Origin: Pseudanabaena mucicola FACHB-723
GTDB taxonomy: Bacteria; Cyanobacteriota; Cyanobacteriia; Pseudanabaenales; Pseudanabaenaceae
DNA: 64,000 bases
Reading direction: 5' to 3'
NCBI RefSeq assembly: GCF_014696385.1
Contig: NZ_JACJQB010000008.1
Location: 1-64,000 of the forward strand
The translations under genes were made by a program, and so were the position numbers. Under the pieces are notes generated by a model, which did no database searches, was not told the DNA's origin, and saw only the letters and a program-made list of their open reading frames with translations. This document shows, in pieces, positions 18,008 to 26,168 of the stretch. How positions within the stretch are numbered: the first letter of the stretch is position 1; each line of letters opens with the position of its first letter.

Positions 18008-18357
18008 AGTGTTACTCCAGTTAGGCTGTGTTGCGAGGCTAGTGGGAACAATTTTAACATTTTCAGCAAATGAAAATTATTAGGATCTGCGATCGCGTAT
18101 TTAATTGCTTAATCATCATATTGATAAGTCAAATCGATAAATCTCTCAAGTAGTAAAAGCGATCGCCTTTTCTCCCATCACTCTTATCTTTTCCAAAATA
18201 TCTTAGGCTAATGAGAAAACGTCAATGGCGATCGATTATGTGTAATCATTACTCGCCAGCTACCAAAGGTAGCATAGTGATCACTTTAGTCGAATAAATG
18301 ATTAGTGTATAAAATTTTAACTGAGTCACTATTTTGATAAGTTCGGCAAAGGCAAGC
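18008..18357. other. 350-base gap without a gene; holds repeat copy 2
   Basis: The part nearest vapB should hold its promoter. Bases 18135-18205 repeat the sequence at 17287-17360. The rest is AT-rich, with no hairpin, ORF or RNA gene that I can support. The ABC-3C-like operon ends at its left margin of transcription (18358). Confidence 0.6.
18135..18205. repeat. Diverged direct repeat, copy 2
   Basis: GATAAATCTCTCAAGTAGTA, AAAGCGATCGC, TTTTCTCCC, ACTCTTATCTTTTCC line up with 17287-17360. It lies 128 bases upstream of the vapB start, whereas copy 1 is about 20 bases upstream of DUF433. Confidence 0.55.
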
Positions 18358-20385
18358 TCACTCAATGGGTGCAATAATCCTTTCATCAAACTGACGTAGT
18401 GTGTGTGGAATATTCTCAAGATGTGCTTCAAGAACATCTCTACTTTCACTTGTAGCGATTATTACCTGTTGGTTATATTGCAGTGAATTACTTGCTCTTC
18501 TTAAAAATGCCTCAATGCTAGTCTCACGAGCGCTTTGTTGACGTGGTTCATCTAAGATAAGCAACCCAAGATGATTAGTTTGATGGCTTCTAGAAACTTC
18601 CAACAAACCTAGTAAATAAGCCCAAAAAATTCTAATGTAGTCACTCGCGGACAGATCAAATCTCAAATCAAATCCTTCGTATTCAGGAAAATATGATGTG
18701 CTAGATATTTTGACTTCAGAGATATTTAAACTACTAAAACCATACTCAGTAAGTTGTTGTTGAAAACACATTTCTAAATCCCTAATTTTAGCTGTGTCTT
18801 CATTAGATAGTATTCCTTTGGGAAGACTTCTAATCATTTCTTGAACTTCATTCCACTCATTTGATAGTGGTTCAAAACTACCAAGTAATACATCAATTTG
18901 TTCGCGAACTGACTTAGTATATCGAATTTTATCTTTAAGTCTAATTCTTTCTTCTATAGCAAAATAAGATGGCGAATTATTAGGAGAAGTTAAAGTTGTT
19001 TTAAGAGATCTAATTTCTTCTCTAATATCTGCTGCACGACTATTGATTGCATTAAGCTGTCTTCTTTTAATCTCAAGAGTTTGTATCTCACTTTGACGCA
19101 TTGCTTTAAATATTTTAAGTTGCTCACTAATAAATTCGACATTTTGATCTATTGTCATTGGGTTGCTAACTTCTTGAGGTGCAATCAATGAATCGCTAAT
19201 ATGTTGATGACAAGTTGGACAAGTTCCAGAGTTAACTTGTAAATCTATTGCTGAACCGAGATTTGATAATGTTTGAAGATCTTTATGTTTCGATAATTCT
19301 TCTTCTAAAGAAAAAATTCTAGATTGAAGAGAATCAACACTAACGGTAGAATTTTCAATTTCTTCAAATTTAATTCGTAATTGCATCTCAATATTTAATT
19401 TCTCTATATTTTTCTGCTCTAATTGCTCATTAACAATTTCGGAAATTTCATTAACAACAGGAATTTCTTGGGCTTCCAAAGACGCAAGTTGTTCTTCAAA
19501 ATCTAAAATAGCTTGCCCTATACTTATCCAATCGTTAGCATAAGATACTAAAACTGTTGGTTGAATAGTTGGCGGCCAAATTGATATTGGTTGTGTTGGT
19601 AAATTATCGATAGTTGCATTAATGCTTGCAGTCAGACGATTACATTCTGAGACTTTGTTAGACCAATGAGATTTTAAATTTGCTTCTTGTTGTTTAAGCA
19701 GTACTTTTTGATTAGCAATTTCTTGAGCATCTAAGTTAAAAATAAACTCAAATGCTCTTTTATTCAAATCTTTTATGCGAAAATAAGTTGGAAATCTATT
19801 GCGTAAATTTGACCATCCATGTTTTTGCTCAACAAATAGGAATGGAAATATTGTCTCAATATAAAGTGTGATTTCAGTTTCGTCATAGGTTGGTACTGTT
19901 GGAAGTTGCCATCCAATAAATTCTGCTAAAAAATGGTGAAATCCCCTTTCTCTAGAAGCTGATCCACTTTGCCTTACAAAATAGTCAGTAGAAAGACAAG
20001 AAATATTAGGTTGAGACAATATTGCATCTTCCCAAACAGTAATTAAACGAAAACGATTATTTTGCTGTCCTTTTATTTGACGACGTACTGTTATATTTTT
20101 AGAACCATTTGACACTTCAAGTAACACCTCAGATTCCAAAACTGGATATCTTACATTTTGATATTCAAGAAGATCAGTAACTACTGAAGGTAAAGGAATA
20201 TTATGCTGTGGACTAATCATGCCCTCTAGACCTAAAGCATAAATAATCGACTGTAAACATGTTGACTTTCCCATACTATTATCAGCATGTATAATAAACA
20301 GACCTTCACAAAAAGGTATGTCTACACCAAACAGACCTGCTGATGTAGAAACCCTTATACGAAGATGTCGAATTTGCAAAGACAT
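18358..20385 (-). CDS. Rad50/SMC-like ABC ATPase of an ABC-3C-type conflict operon
   Basis: 675 residues. The N-terminal half-ATPase has IIHADNSMGKSTCLQSI at about residues 31-47, a Walker A with Ala for the first Gly. Long helical segments around residues 225-580 form a coiled coil, interrupted near residue 390 by GTCPTCHQH, a CxxC zinc-hook-like turn as in Rad50. The C-terminal half has Walker B with LGLLILDEPRQQS near residue 608 and the switch-like IIATSESRDVLE. It is the third gene of a tight operon (3-base gap to the preceding gene). Architecture and context fit the ATPase of ABC-three-component systems; a stand-alone SMC-like repair ATPase is less likely. Confidence 0.8.
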   Translation of the reverse strand: MSLQIRHLRIRVSTSAGLFGVDIPFCEGLFIIHADNSMGKSTCLQSIIYALGLEGMISPQHNIPLPSVVTDLLEYQNVRYPVLESEVLLEVSNGSKNITVRRQIKGQQNNRFRLITVWEDAILSQPNISCLSTDYFVRQSGSASRERGFHHFLAEFIGWQLPTVPTYDETEITLYIETIFPFLFVEQKHGWSNLRNRFPTYFRIKDLNKRAFEFIFNLDAQEIANQKVLLKQQEANLKSHWSNKVSECNRLTASINATIDNLPTQPISIWPPTIQPTVLVSYANDWISIGQAILDFEEQLASLEAQEIPVVNEISEIVNEQLEQKNIEKLNIEMQLRIKFEEIENSTVSVDSLQSRIFSLEEELSKHKDLQTLSNLGSAIDLQVNSGTCPTCHQHISDSLIAPQEVSNPMTIDQNVEFISEQLKIFKAMRQSEIQTLEIKRRQLNAINSRAADIREEIRSLKTTLTSPNNSPSYFAIEERIRLKDKIRYTKSVREQIDVLLGSFEPLSNEWNEVQEMIRSLPKGILSNEDTAKIRDLEMCFQQQLTEYGFSSLNISEVKISSTSYFPEYEGFDLRFDLSASDYIRIFWAYLLGLLEVSRSHQTNHLGLLILDEPRQQSARETSIEAFLRRASNSLQYNQQVIIATSESRDVLEAHLENIPHTLRQFDERIIAPIE

Positions 20386-20388
20386 ACA

Positions 20389-20874
20389 TTAAGAAAGTTT
20401 AAATAAACTTTTTGATAGATCAGCAGTAATTAGTTTACCTTTTTGTTTAAGAAAAATTTTTTCTTCTTCTAAACAGTTATTTGTAGCAATTATTTCTTTT
20501 GCGAATTTCTTGCCCTTTGCAGTTAAAGATATAGGCTTATTAGTAGCATTATTCTTTATTTCTACTAGTCCATCAGCAATAGCATATTCAATCGCTCTAG
20601 TGAACCCAGGATCGTATTTAATAAACTCAGCAATAGGGGATGATCTATTTTCTATTAGTTGAGACATTCGCTCCCGATTCTCACTACTTCGGATTGCCCA
20701 ATTCAAAAGGTGTAGACGAGTAAGTGGACTTGTTTGAGCTTTACTACCAATTTCCAAGATTAAAACCAATATTGATAAACCCCAAATCACCCTATATTGT
20801 GGAGATAAAGGTGTGGGTCGTTTCTGGAAAGAAAATGGAACATCTAAATATTCTAATAACTCTTGTATTTCCAT
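20389..20874 (-). CDS. ABC-3C-like middle component (winged-helix-like)
   Basis: 161 residues without membrane segments or known catalytic motifs. The predicted layout is N-terminal helices (VIWGLSILVLILEIGSKAQ, then SPLTRLHLLNWAIRS) and a C-terminal wing-like part (AIEYAIADGLVEIKN, then PISLTAKGKKFAKEI) typical of winged-helix proteins. A small winged-helix protein between an effector gene and an SMC-like ATPase is the hallmark of the middle component (MC) of ABC-3C systems. It is 17 bases after the effector gene as counted from that gene's stop and 3 bases before the ATPase start. The assignment rests mainly on context. Confidence 0.65.
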   Translation of the reverse strand: MEIQELLEYLDVPFSFQKRPTPLSPQYRVIWGLSILVLILEIGSKAQTSPLTRLHLLNWAIRSSENRERMSQLIENRSSPIAEFIKYDPGFTRAIEYAIADGLVEIKNNATNKPISLTAKGKKFAKEIIATNNCLEEEKIFLKQKGKLITADLSKSLFKLS

Positions 20875-20891
20875 AATTTTAAACTATCTGC

Positions 20892-21803
20892 TTAAAAATC
20901 TAACGGACATCTCATTAACCAGTCTGAAATTGCTTCCAAAGAAAGTTTTTTAATTGTTGTGCTTGATAAGTTTGGAGTCACACTTTTGATGTTTTGCTCA
21001 TACTCCTTAAGTGTCTGTCTAAAAAAATTATTTGATGCAGAATCATTAATCAAACTAGTCATAGACAATTCACTTTCATATATAAGTTTGTAGTTGCTCA
21101 GACTAGCATATAGGTCAGGATAGTTATCGCTTAGTTGATTTAATAAATTTTGTCCACTTAAATATTGATCTATTATTAAACGCTTAAAGCTTTCAATCTT
21201 GTCATCGGAAGAAATACCAAGAATTTTCTGTCCCTTAATATCCAAATTTTTAACTAGACCATCATTTAAATTTAGCCACTCTTCACGATTTTTAGAACTG
21301 ATTTCTGTGTCTGGGATATCAATATCTATAACTCCTGAATTAGCAAGTTCATTTCTTTCTTTAGCAAAATGGTCATCTGTCGCAATAAATATTTTAAAGT
21401 CATTTGAAACATATGGAAGATTTAACTCTAATACCTCTTTAGCTTTTTTTGATGCATGTTGTGGCAACAAAGCACTATCAAAAACTGGTACGAGTAGAAT
21501 CCATCGATTGATAACTGTATTACCAAAAAGTTTTATGAATTCATCTTTGTTCTTTATAAACTTGCCAATGTCAGTAGTAATTTTCTTTCGTTGGGCTTCA
21601 TATCTCTGATTTGTTTCATAAGCCTCAGTTGCATAACATTGAAAAACAGCCCCACAACTTGAATAACCTTCAATCCCAAAATCACCCTTATGCTTTGCTG
21701 GTACTTCTTGATAATTCAGTTTGTAGTGTCTTTTGAGTAATAGTTGAATATAAGTTTCCCATTCTTCTCCCTCGTAAAAGCGCATATTTTTTGAAGAACT
21801 CAT
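20892..21803 (-). CDS. Putative nuclease effector of an ABC-3C-type operon
   Basis: 303 residues from the ATG at 21803; a GTG four codons earlier is possible. The first 70 residues fit a restriction-endonuclease-like fold: GEEWETYIQLLLKRHYKLNY (helix with Glu), then HKGDFGIEGYSSCGAVFQCY, which parallels the GxDGGID...(E/Q)xK core of Mrr/REase-type domains, though a Tyr sits where Lys is usual. The rest has a long helical C-terminus (about 200-303) likely to bind the ATPase complex. It is the first gene of the operon. I infer DNA cleavage as effector activity; the atypical third motif leaves this open. No HIP1 site occurs in the gene. Confidence 0.6.
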   Translation of the reverse strand: MSSSKNMRFYEGEEWETYIQLLLKRHYKLNYQEVPAKHKGDFGIEGYSSCGAVFQCYATEAYETNQRYEAQRKKITTDIGKFIKNKDEFIKLFGNTVINRWILLVPVFDSALLPQHASKKAKEVLELNLPYVSNDFKIFIATDDHFAKERNELANSGVIDIDIPDTEISSKNREEWLNLNDGLVKNLDIKGQKILGISSDDKIESFKRLIIDQYLSGQNLLNQLSDNYPDLYASLSNYKLIYESELSMTSLINDSASNNFFRQTLKEYEQNIKSVTPNLSSTTIKKLSLEAISDWLMRCPLDF

Positions 21804-22048
21804 ACTATCTCGCACAAATACTTAACTGATTACTCAAACTTGAATTGTTTAATTTTAGCTTAATTTTATCTAACATGCGATCGTCCTTTACTTTTACCAA
21901 GATTAAAGAGGCGATCGCTACATCCCTAAACCTATCAACAAACAAACGGCGGGCGATCGCAGTCTGCAACAACTGTCACTTGAACTTAATTTCTCTCGCA
22001 AATTTAATCGTCCGCAGCCGATATTTCGTTGGCTTACCATGTAATAAC

Positions 22049-22083
22049 AAAAAGAAGAAATGGCTATGCCATTTCTTCTTTTT
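22049..22083. terminator. Intrinsic terminator downstream of gyrB
   Basis: Perfect 16-bp arms (22049-22064 and 22068-22083) with loop TAT; outer A5/T5 tracts. It lies 55 bases beyond the gyrB stop in the direction of gyrB transcription. The bases on the 22084-22123 side hold nothing else that I can support. Confidence 0.85.
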
Positions 22084-22138
22084 TAAAAGCTTACTGAATT
22101 TAGGTTTGCAATCACAAAACTAATTCTTGAATGATGGA

Positions 22139-25100
22139 TTAGATATCCAAATCCGCAAGCCCTAGCTTAGAACCATAGGTTTCAATAAATTCGCGACGCG
22201 GCGCAACTTTGTCACCCATCAAAATTGTAAAAATGCGATCTGCTTCGGCAGCATCTTCGATGGTGAGTCGTTTTAGCGATCGCGTGGCTGGGTTCATGGT
22301 TGTTTCCCATAGCTGTTGAGGCATCATTTCACCCAAACCTTTAAAACGCTGAATGCTGTAATTGGCATTGGCGGGGAAAGTGGCAATTAACTGCTGTAGG
22401 TCTTGATCGCTGTAACAGTAGCTATGATTTTTACCACGCTCAACTTTATATAGTGGAGGACAGCCGATATAGATGTAACCACGATCGAGAAGTTCGCGTT
22501 GATAGCGATAGAAGAAGGTCAGAAGCAAGGTGCGAATGTGCGCTCCGTCAACGTCCGCATCAGCAAGAAGAATAATTTTGTGATAGCGAAGTTGAGACTC
22601 ATTGAAGTCTTCGCCTTTAATCCCCAATCCACAGCCCGTAATCAAGGCTTGAATTTCATTGTTTTTATAAATCTTGCTGTCATCGGCTCTCTCGATATTG
22701 AGAACTTTACCGCGCAATGGCAGGATTGCCTGATAATGGCGATCACGTCCTTGTTTGGCGCTATTATGCACAAACACACCACTAGCAAGAGCAAAGTTAT
22801 GAGTGTTTGGCACTTCGATGTCATACACATCAATGCGCTCGGTTAGTTTCTCAATCTTGACAATGCGATGATTGTAGTTAGACACTGCTTCCACTGCAAG
22901 ATCAGAATTACCTGCAAAATAGCGATCGCAAAATGTCTCAAATTTTAGAAGAGATTTATCGCGAGTATCAATGCGATAGGCACGATAGGCATCTAAATCA
23001 AGACAACCATTCTCAACCGCAATTTGCTTAAGCGCAGCTAAGGTTTTGCGGTAATAGGTTTCCTGCAAGGCTACCTTGCGCTTTGCCCTGAAGCTATCTG
23101 TCCATTGCTCTTTAGTTTTCACACGTCGCCAATCGATTAGATCAGGATCTTGCCATTGTTGTTGGGCAATTTCTGATAAGCGTTGTTTTGCTTCAGGATT
23201 TTGAGCAAAGAACTCTTTTGTTCTTGTAGATTGCTGCTGACGATGTTCAGGATTGCTCCAATATTCTCGTTGAGACTGATCTAACTGCTGGTGATTTTGT
23301 TGTTGATAATCAGGATTACTTTCATAAAATTCACGCCACTTCGCAGTCATATAGGCTTTGTAATCAGCGTCTTGCCACTGAGCCTTTGCCTGTTGCGAGA
23401 GAACTTCTCTGGTTGCAGGTTCTTGCATTCGCCGACTCATGCGATCGCGAAACTCTACTGTTGTTTTCAACTGACGGCATTTCTCAATCACTTCAGGACG
23501 ATGCAAGGTTTTAGCAATGTGAACCTGATGCAATTGCAAATGCTCTGAAGCTGGCAAACGTTGGAGATTAGTAGGATTATTATTCAGTTTATTGAAATCA
23601 AGATGATGACAATGATCGCCTTCTTCAACTTGGTATACACCGTGATAGCGGTTATACCAATCTGCGATCATGTGCGTGAATAGCCAACCATCGGATTTAG
23701 GATTCCAAATCATCTCATAACCATCAATGGTTACACCTTTATCTGCCTTACTAGAAAGCTTACGGTAGAGAGGCATCAATGAGTCTTCATTTGTCAGTTT
23801 CACTGCCGCCTTATAGGTGCGATCGCGCAGCATAAAAGGATGATCAGGTGTACAAATCAATTGCTCACCATTATCTAGAGTGACACGGATTACTTCAGCA
23901 TCTCGCTTAGTAATTCGCGCATTAATAATTTTTTCAACTCCAATCGTGCCATCATTGCGAATTGTGTAACAGAAGTTTTGCTTACCGGCTTGTTCTTCTT
24001 CTACCAGTTGCTTGAAACTAAGATTACGTCCATCGGCTAGGGCAACCAGCGTATCACCATCAAAACAGCCGCCTGCGGAATCGCCTTCCACGATGAAAAT
24101 TTCTGATTCTTTAGGATCGCGAGAACTACAATCGGCAAGCTTTCCAGGTAAAGTCGAAGACTCTAGCGCCGATTTGCGGCGTACCAACTCACGGGCGCGG
24201 CGAGCGGCTTCGGCAGCATTAAAGGCTTGCAGCGCTTTGTCAATGATTGAGGTTGCGACCGCAGGATGAAATTCTAGATATTCATTGAGAACTTCACCAA
24301 CAAAGGAATCAACAATTCCCCGAACTTCCGTATTCCCTAACTTGGTTTTAGTTTGCCCTTCAAATTCAGGATCAGTAACCTTAACGGAAATTACCGCCGT
24401 TAGACCTTCCCGAACGTTTTCCCCTGCAAGATTAGAATCCCCTTCCTTAATCTTTTTGAGCTTCCTTGCGGTGGCGTTCATGGTGCGGGTAAGCACTGTC
24501 TTCAAACCCTCAAGGTGAGTACCGCCATCAATGGTGCGAATGTTATTCGCAAAGCCAAGTACATTGTCGTTGTAGGAGTCAATGCACCATTGTAGAGCGA
24601 CTTCGACCACCACATTATCGCGTTCCCCATTAACGTAAATAATATCGGGGTGAATTGGTTCTTTCTCACGGGTCATGTAAGCAACATACTCGCGGATACC
24701 ACCTTCATAGCAGAAGATATCGGTGCGGGGTTCTTCGCCTCTGCGATCGCAAAATTCAATTTTTACGCCAGCATTGAGGTAAGCCAATTCCTTGAGACGA
24801 CCAGCGAGAATGTCATATTCAAATTCCGTTTGGGTTGTGAAGATTTGGGGGTCAGGCTTGAAACGCACCTGCGTACCGCGACGAACTTCTTCACTGTGGC
24901 TAGGGATTAACTCGGTAACAGGAACGCCTCTTTCGTAGCGCTGTTTATAGACGGTTTCTAGTCGCCATACCGATACTTCCACCCATTCAGAGAGGGCATT
25001 AACGACCGAAACGCCGACACCATGCAAACCGCCTGATACTTTGTAACCGCCGTCGCCAAATTTCCCCCCAGCGTGCAGGACGGTTAATACTGTCTCAAGG

Positions 25101-25378
25101 GCAGATTTGCCCGTCTTGGGGTGAGTGTCGATGGGGATACCACGACCATTGTCGGATACCTGTACCGAGCCATCGGGCAGCAGCTCAATCAAAATGCGAT
25201 CGCAATGTCCTGCAAGGGCTTCATCAACGCTATTGTCAACGACTTCAAAAACAAGGTGATGTAATCCTTTGGGCCCTGTTGAGCCGATATACATCCCAGG
25301 TCGTTTACGAACTGCTTCTAGACCCTCAAGGACTTGGATCTGATTGGCATTGTATGTTTCTGTAACGATCTCAGGCAT
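22139..25378 (-). CDS. gyrB: DNA gyrase subunit B with embedded intein
   Basis: Supplies the ATPase of gyrase, which introduces negative supercoils. The GHKL ATPase region shows LEGLEAVRKRPGMYIG, VDNSVDEALAG, DNGRGIP and GGLHGVGVSVVNAL. The TOPRIM region begins IFIVEGDSAGG and continues after the intein with SAKQGRDRHYQAILPLRGK and LLADADVDGAHI. Removing the 435-residue intein leaves about 644 residues, normal for cyanobacterial GyrB. The ATG at 25378 (MPEIVTETYNA) is chosen over a TTG four codons upstream. It is divergent from ruvC with 274 bases between them, and ends at a clear terminator. Confidence 0.97.
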   Translation of the reverse strand: MPEIVTETYNANQIQVLEGLEAVRKRPGMYIGSTGPKGLHHLVFEVVDNSVDEALAGHCDRILIELLPDGSVQVSDNGRGIPIDTHPKTGKSALETVLTVLHAGGKFGDGGYKVSGGLHGVGVSVVNALSEWVEVSVWRLETVYKQRYERGVPVTELIPSHSEEVRRGTQVRFKPDPQIFTTQTEFEYDILAGRLKELAYLNAGVKIEFCDRRGEEPRTDIFCYEGGIREYVAYMTREKEPIHPDIIYVNGERDNVVVEVALQWCIDSYNDNVLGFANNIRTIDGGTHLEGLKTVLTRTMNATARKLKKIKEGDSNLAGENVREGLTAVISVKVTDPEFEGQTKTKLGNTEVRGIVDSFVGEVLNEYLEFHPAVATSIIDKALQAFNAAEAARRARELVRRKSALESSTLPGKLADCSSRDPKESEIFIVEGDSAGGCFDGDTLVALADGRNLSFKQLVEEEQAGKQNFCYTIRNDGTIGVEKIINARITKRDAEVIRVTLDNGEQLICTPDHPFMLRDRTYKAAVKLTNEDSLMPLYRKLSSKADKGVTIDGYEMIWNPKSDGWLFTHMIADWYNRYHGVYQVEEGDHCHHLDFNKLNNNPTNLQRLPASEHLQLHQVHIAKTLHRPEVIEKCRQLKTTVEFRDRMSRRMQEPATREVLSQQAKAQWQDADYKAYMTAKWREFYESNPDYQQQNHQQLDQSQREYWSNPEHRQQQSTRTKEFFAQNPEAKQRLSEIAQQQWQDPDLIDWRRVKTKEQWTDSFRAKRKVALQETYYRKTLAALKQIAVENGCLDLDAYRAYRIDTRDKSLLKFETFCDRYFAGNSDLAVEAVSNYNHRIVKIEKLTERIDVYDIEVPNTHNFALASGVFVHNSAKQGRDRHYQAILPLRGKVLNIERADDSKIYKNNEIQALITGCGLGIKGEDFNESQLRYHKIILLADADVDGAHIRTLLLTFFYRYQRELLDRGYIYIGCPPLYKVERGKNHSYCYSDQDLQQLIATFPANANYSIQRFKGLGEMMPQQLWETTMNPATRSLKRLTIEDAAEADRIFTILMGDKVAPRREFIETYGSKLGLADLDI
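22763..24067 (-). other. GyrB intein with HNH-type homing endonuclease region
   Basis: 435 residues inserted between GDSAGG and SAKQG. Splicing residues are all present: Cys1 (CFDGDTLVALADGR, block A), block B CTPDHPFM with Thr and His, block F/G YDIEVPNTHNFALA and FVHN, then Ser+1. The middle holds HCHHLDFNKLNNNPTNL, an HNH nuclease core, and repeats of the form QWQDADY, YWSNPEHR, FFAQNPEAK, QWQDPDL that resemble modular DNA-binding motifs. Length, site and sequence agree with the Synechocystis GyrB intein as I remember it. Three HIP1 sites inside it suggest long residence in a HIP1-bearing genome. Confidence 0.95.
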
Positions 25379-25652
25379 GAAGGTAAACAACTCCAGAAAT
25401 TATGTCGCTTGCAAGAGGGCTTTGAAAAAATCTTTGCAGAAAAAATTTTAGACGCTCTTGATGGTGTTTTTAGGATGGGTTTTGAGTAAAGACTCAAAAA
25501 CACTGTGCCATTATAGCTTAAAAGCCTTGCAGATATATCAAAACCGTCTCAGGTTAAGTTTTTACACAACCGATCCATCCCAGAAAAAGACCAAGCTGGA
25601 AATATTGGCGCTCTATGACCTTAGGGACAAAGATTTTGGTAGGATTACTTGC

Positions 25653-26120
25653 ATGAAAATTTTAGGAATCGATCCTGGTTTAGCAATTGTGGGATTTGGC
25701 TTAATTGAGGTGAATAAACCTGCTGCACCCCAATTATTAGAATTTGGCACAATTGTTACGCCCAAACAAACTCCCATTGGCGATCGGCTCAAGACTATTT
25801 ACGAAGACATCCATACATTGATTGAGCAGTTCCAGCCGCAGGTGGTGGGCATGGAGAAGTTGTTTTTTTATCGGATGGGAAACTTGGTGAATGTGGCGCA
25901 GGCAAGGGGAGTCATTGTTTTGGCTCTGAATCAACATAATATTGAGCCGATTGAGTTTTCGCCGCCGCAGATTAAGCAAGCATTAACTGGGCATGGTAAT
26001 GCCGATAAGAGTGATGTTCAAGAAGCCGTTAAGCGAGAGTTAGCGCTAGATGCGATTCCCCGTCCCGATGATGCTGCCGATGCGATCGCAGCAGCGTTAA
26101 CCTGTTGGTTGATTGCTTAA
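25653..26120 (+). CDS. ruvC: Crossover junction endodeoxyribonuclease RuvC
   Basis: 155 residues from the ATG at 25653. RuvC resolves Holliday junctions as a dimer. Catalytic acids are visible: Asp7 in [10 protein letters not shown], Glu68 in VVGMEKLFF and the C-terminal pair in [13 protein letters not shown] (about 139-143). NADKSDVQ precedes the last motif as in other RuvC proteins. In-frame codons reach back to 25458 but encode no RuvC-like residues, so they were left out. A hairpin follows the stop directly. Confidence 0.95.
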   Translation: MKILGIDPGLAIVGFGLIEVNKPAAPQLLEFGTIVTPKQTPIGDRLKTIYEDIHTLIEQFQPQVVGMEKLFFYRMGNLVNVAQARGVIVLALNQHNIEPIEFSPPQIKQALTGHGNADKSDVQEAVKRELALDAIPRPDDAADAIAAALTCWLIA

Positions 26121-26124
26121 AAAA

Positions 26125-26153
26125 TCATTGGCGACGCTTTGCGTCGCCAATGA
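26125..26153. terminator. Terminator between convergent ruvC and argD
   Basis: 13-bp perfect arms TCATTGGCGACGC / GCGTCGCCAATGA around loop TTT. On the minus strand the stem is followed by T6, which fits termination of argD; on the plus strand no T tract follows, so for ruvC it may only stabilise the 3' end. Confidence 0.8.
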
Positions 26154-26168
26154 TAGGGAAAGTTTTAG

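Noticed and set aside
21845-22123. Plus-strand frame of 92 codons between the ABC-3C-like operon and gyrB
   Set aside because: It runs through the gyrB terminator hairpin (Lys- and Phe-runs from A/T tracts) and HIP1 sites, with no family features.
24012-25000. Several 77-86 codon plus-strand frames opposite gyrB
   Set aside because: They lie inside a certain gene on the other strand and have skewed Ser/Arg composition.
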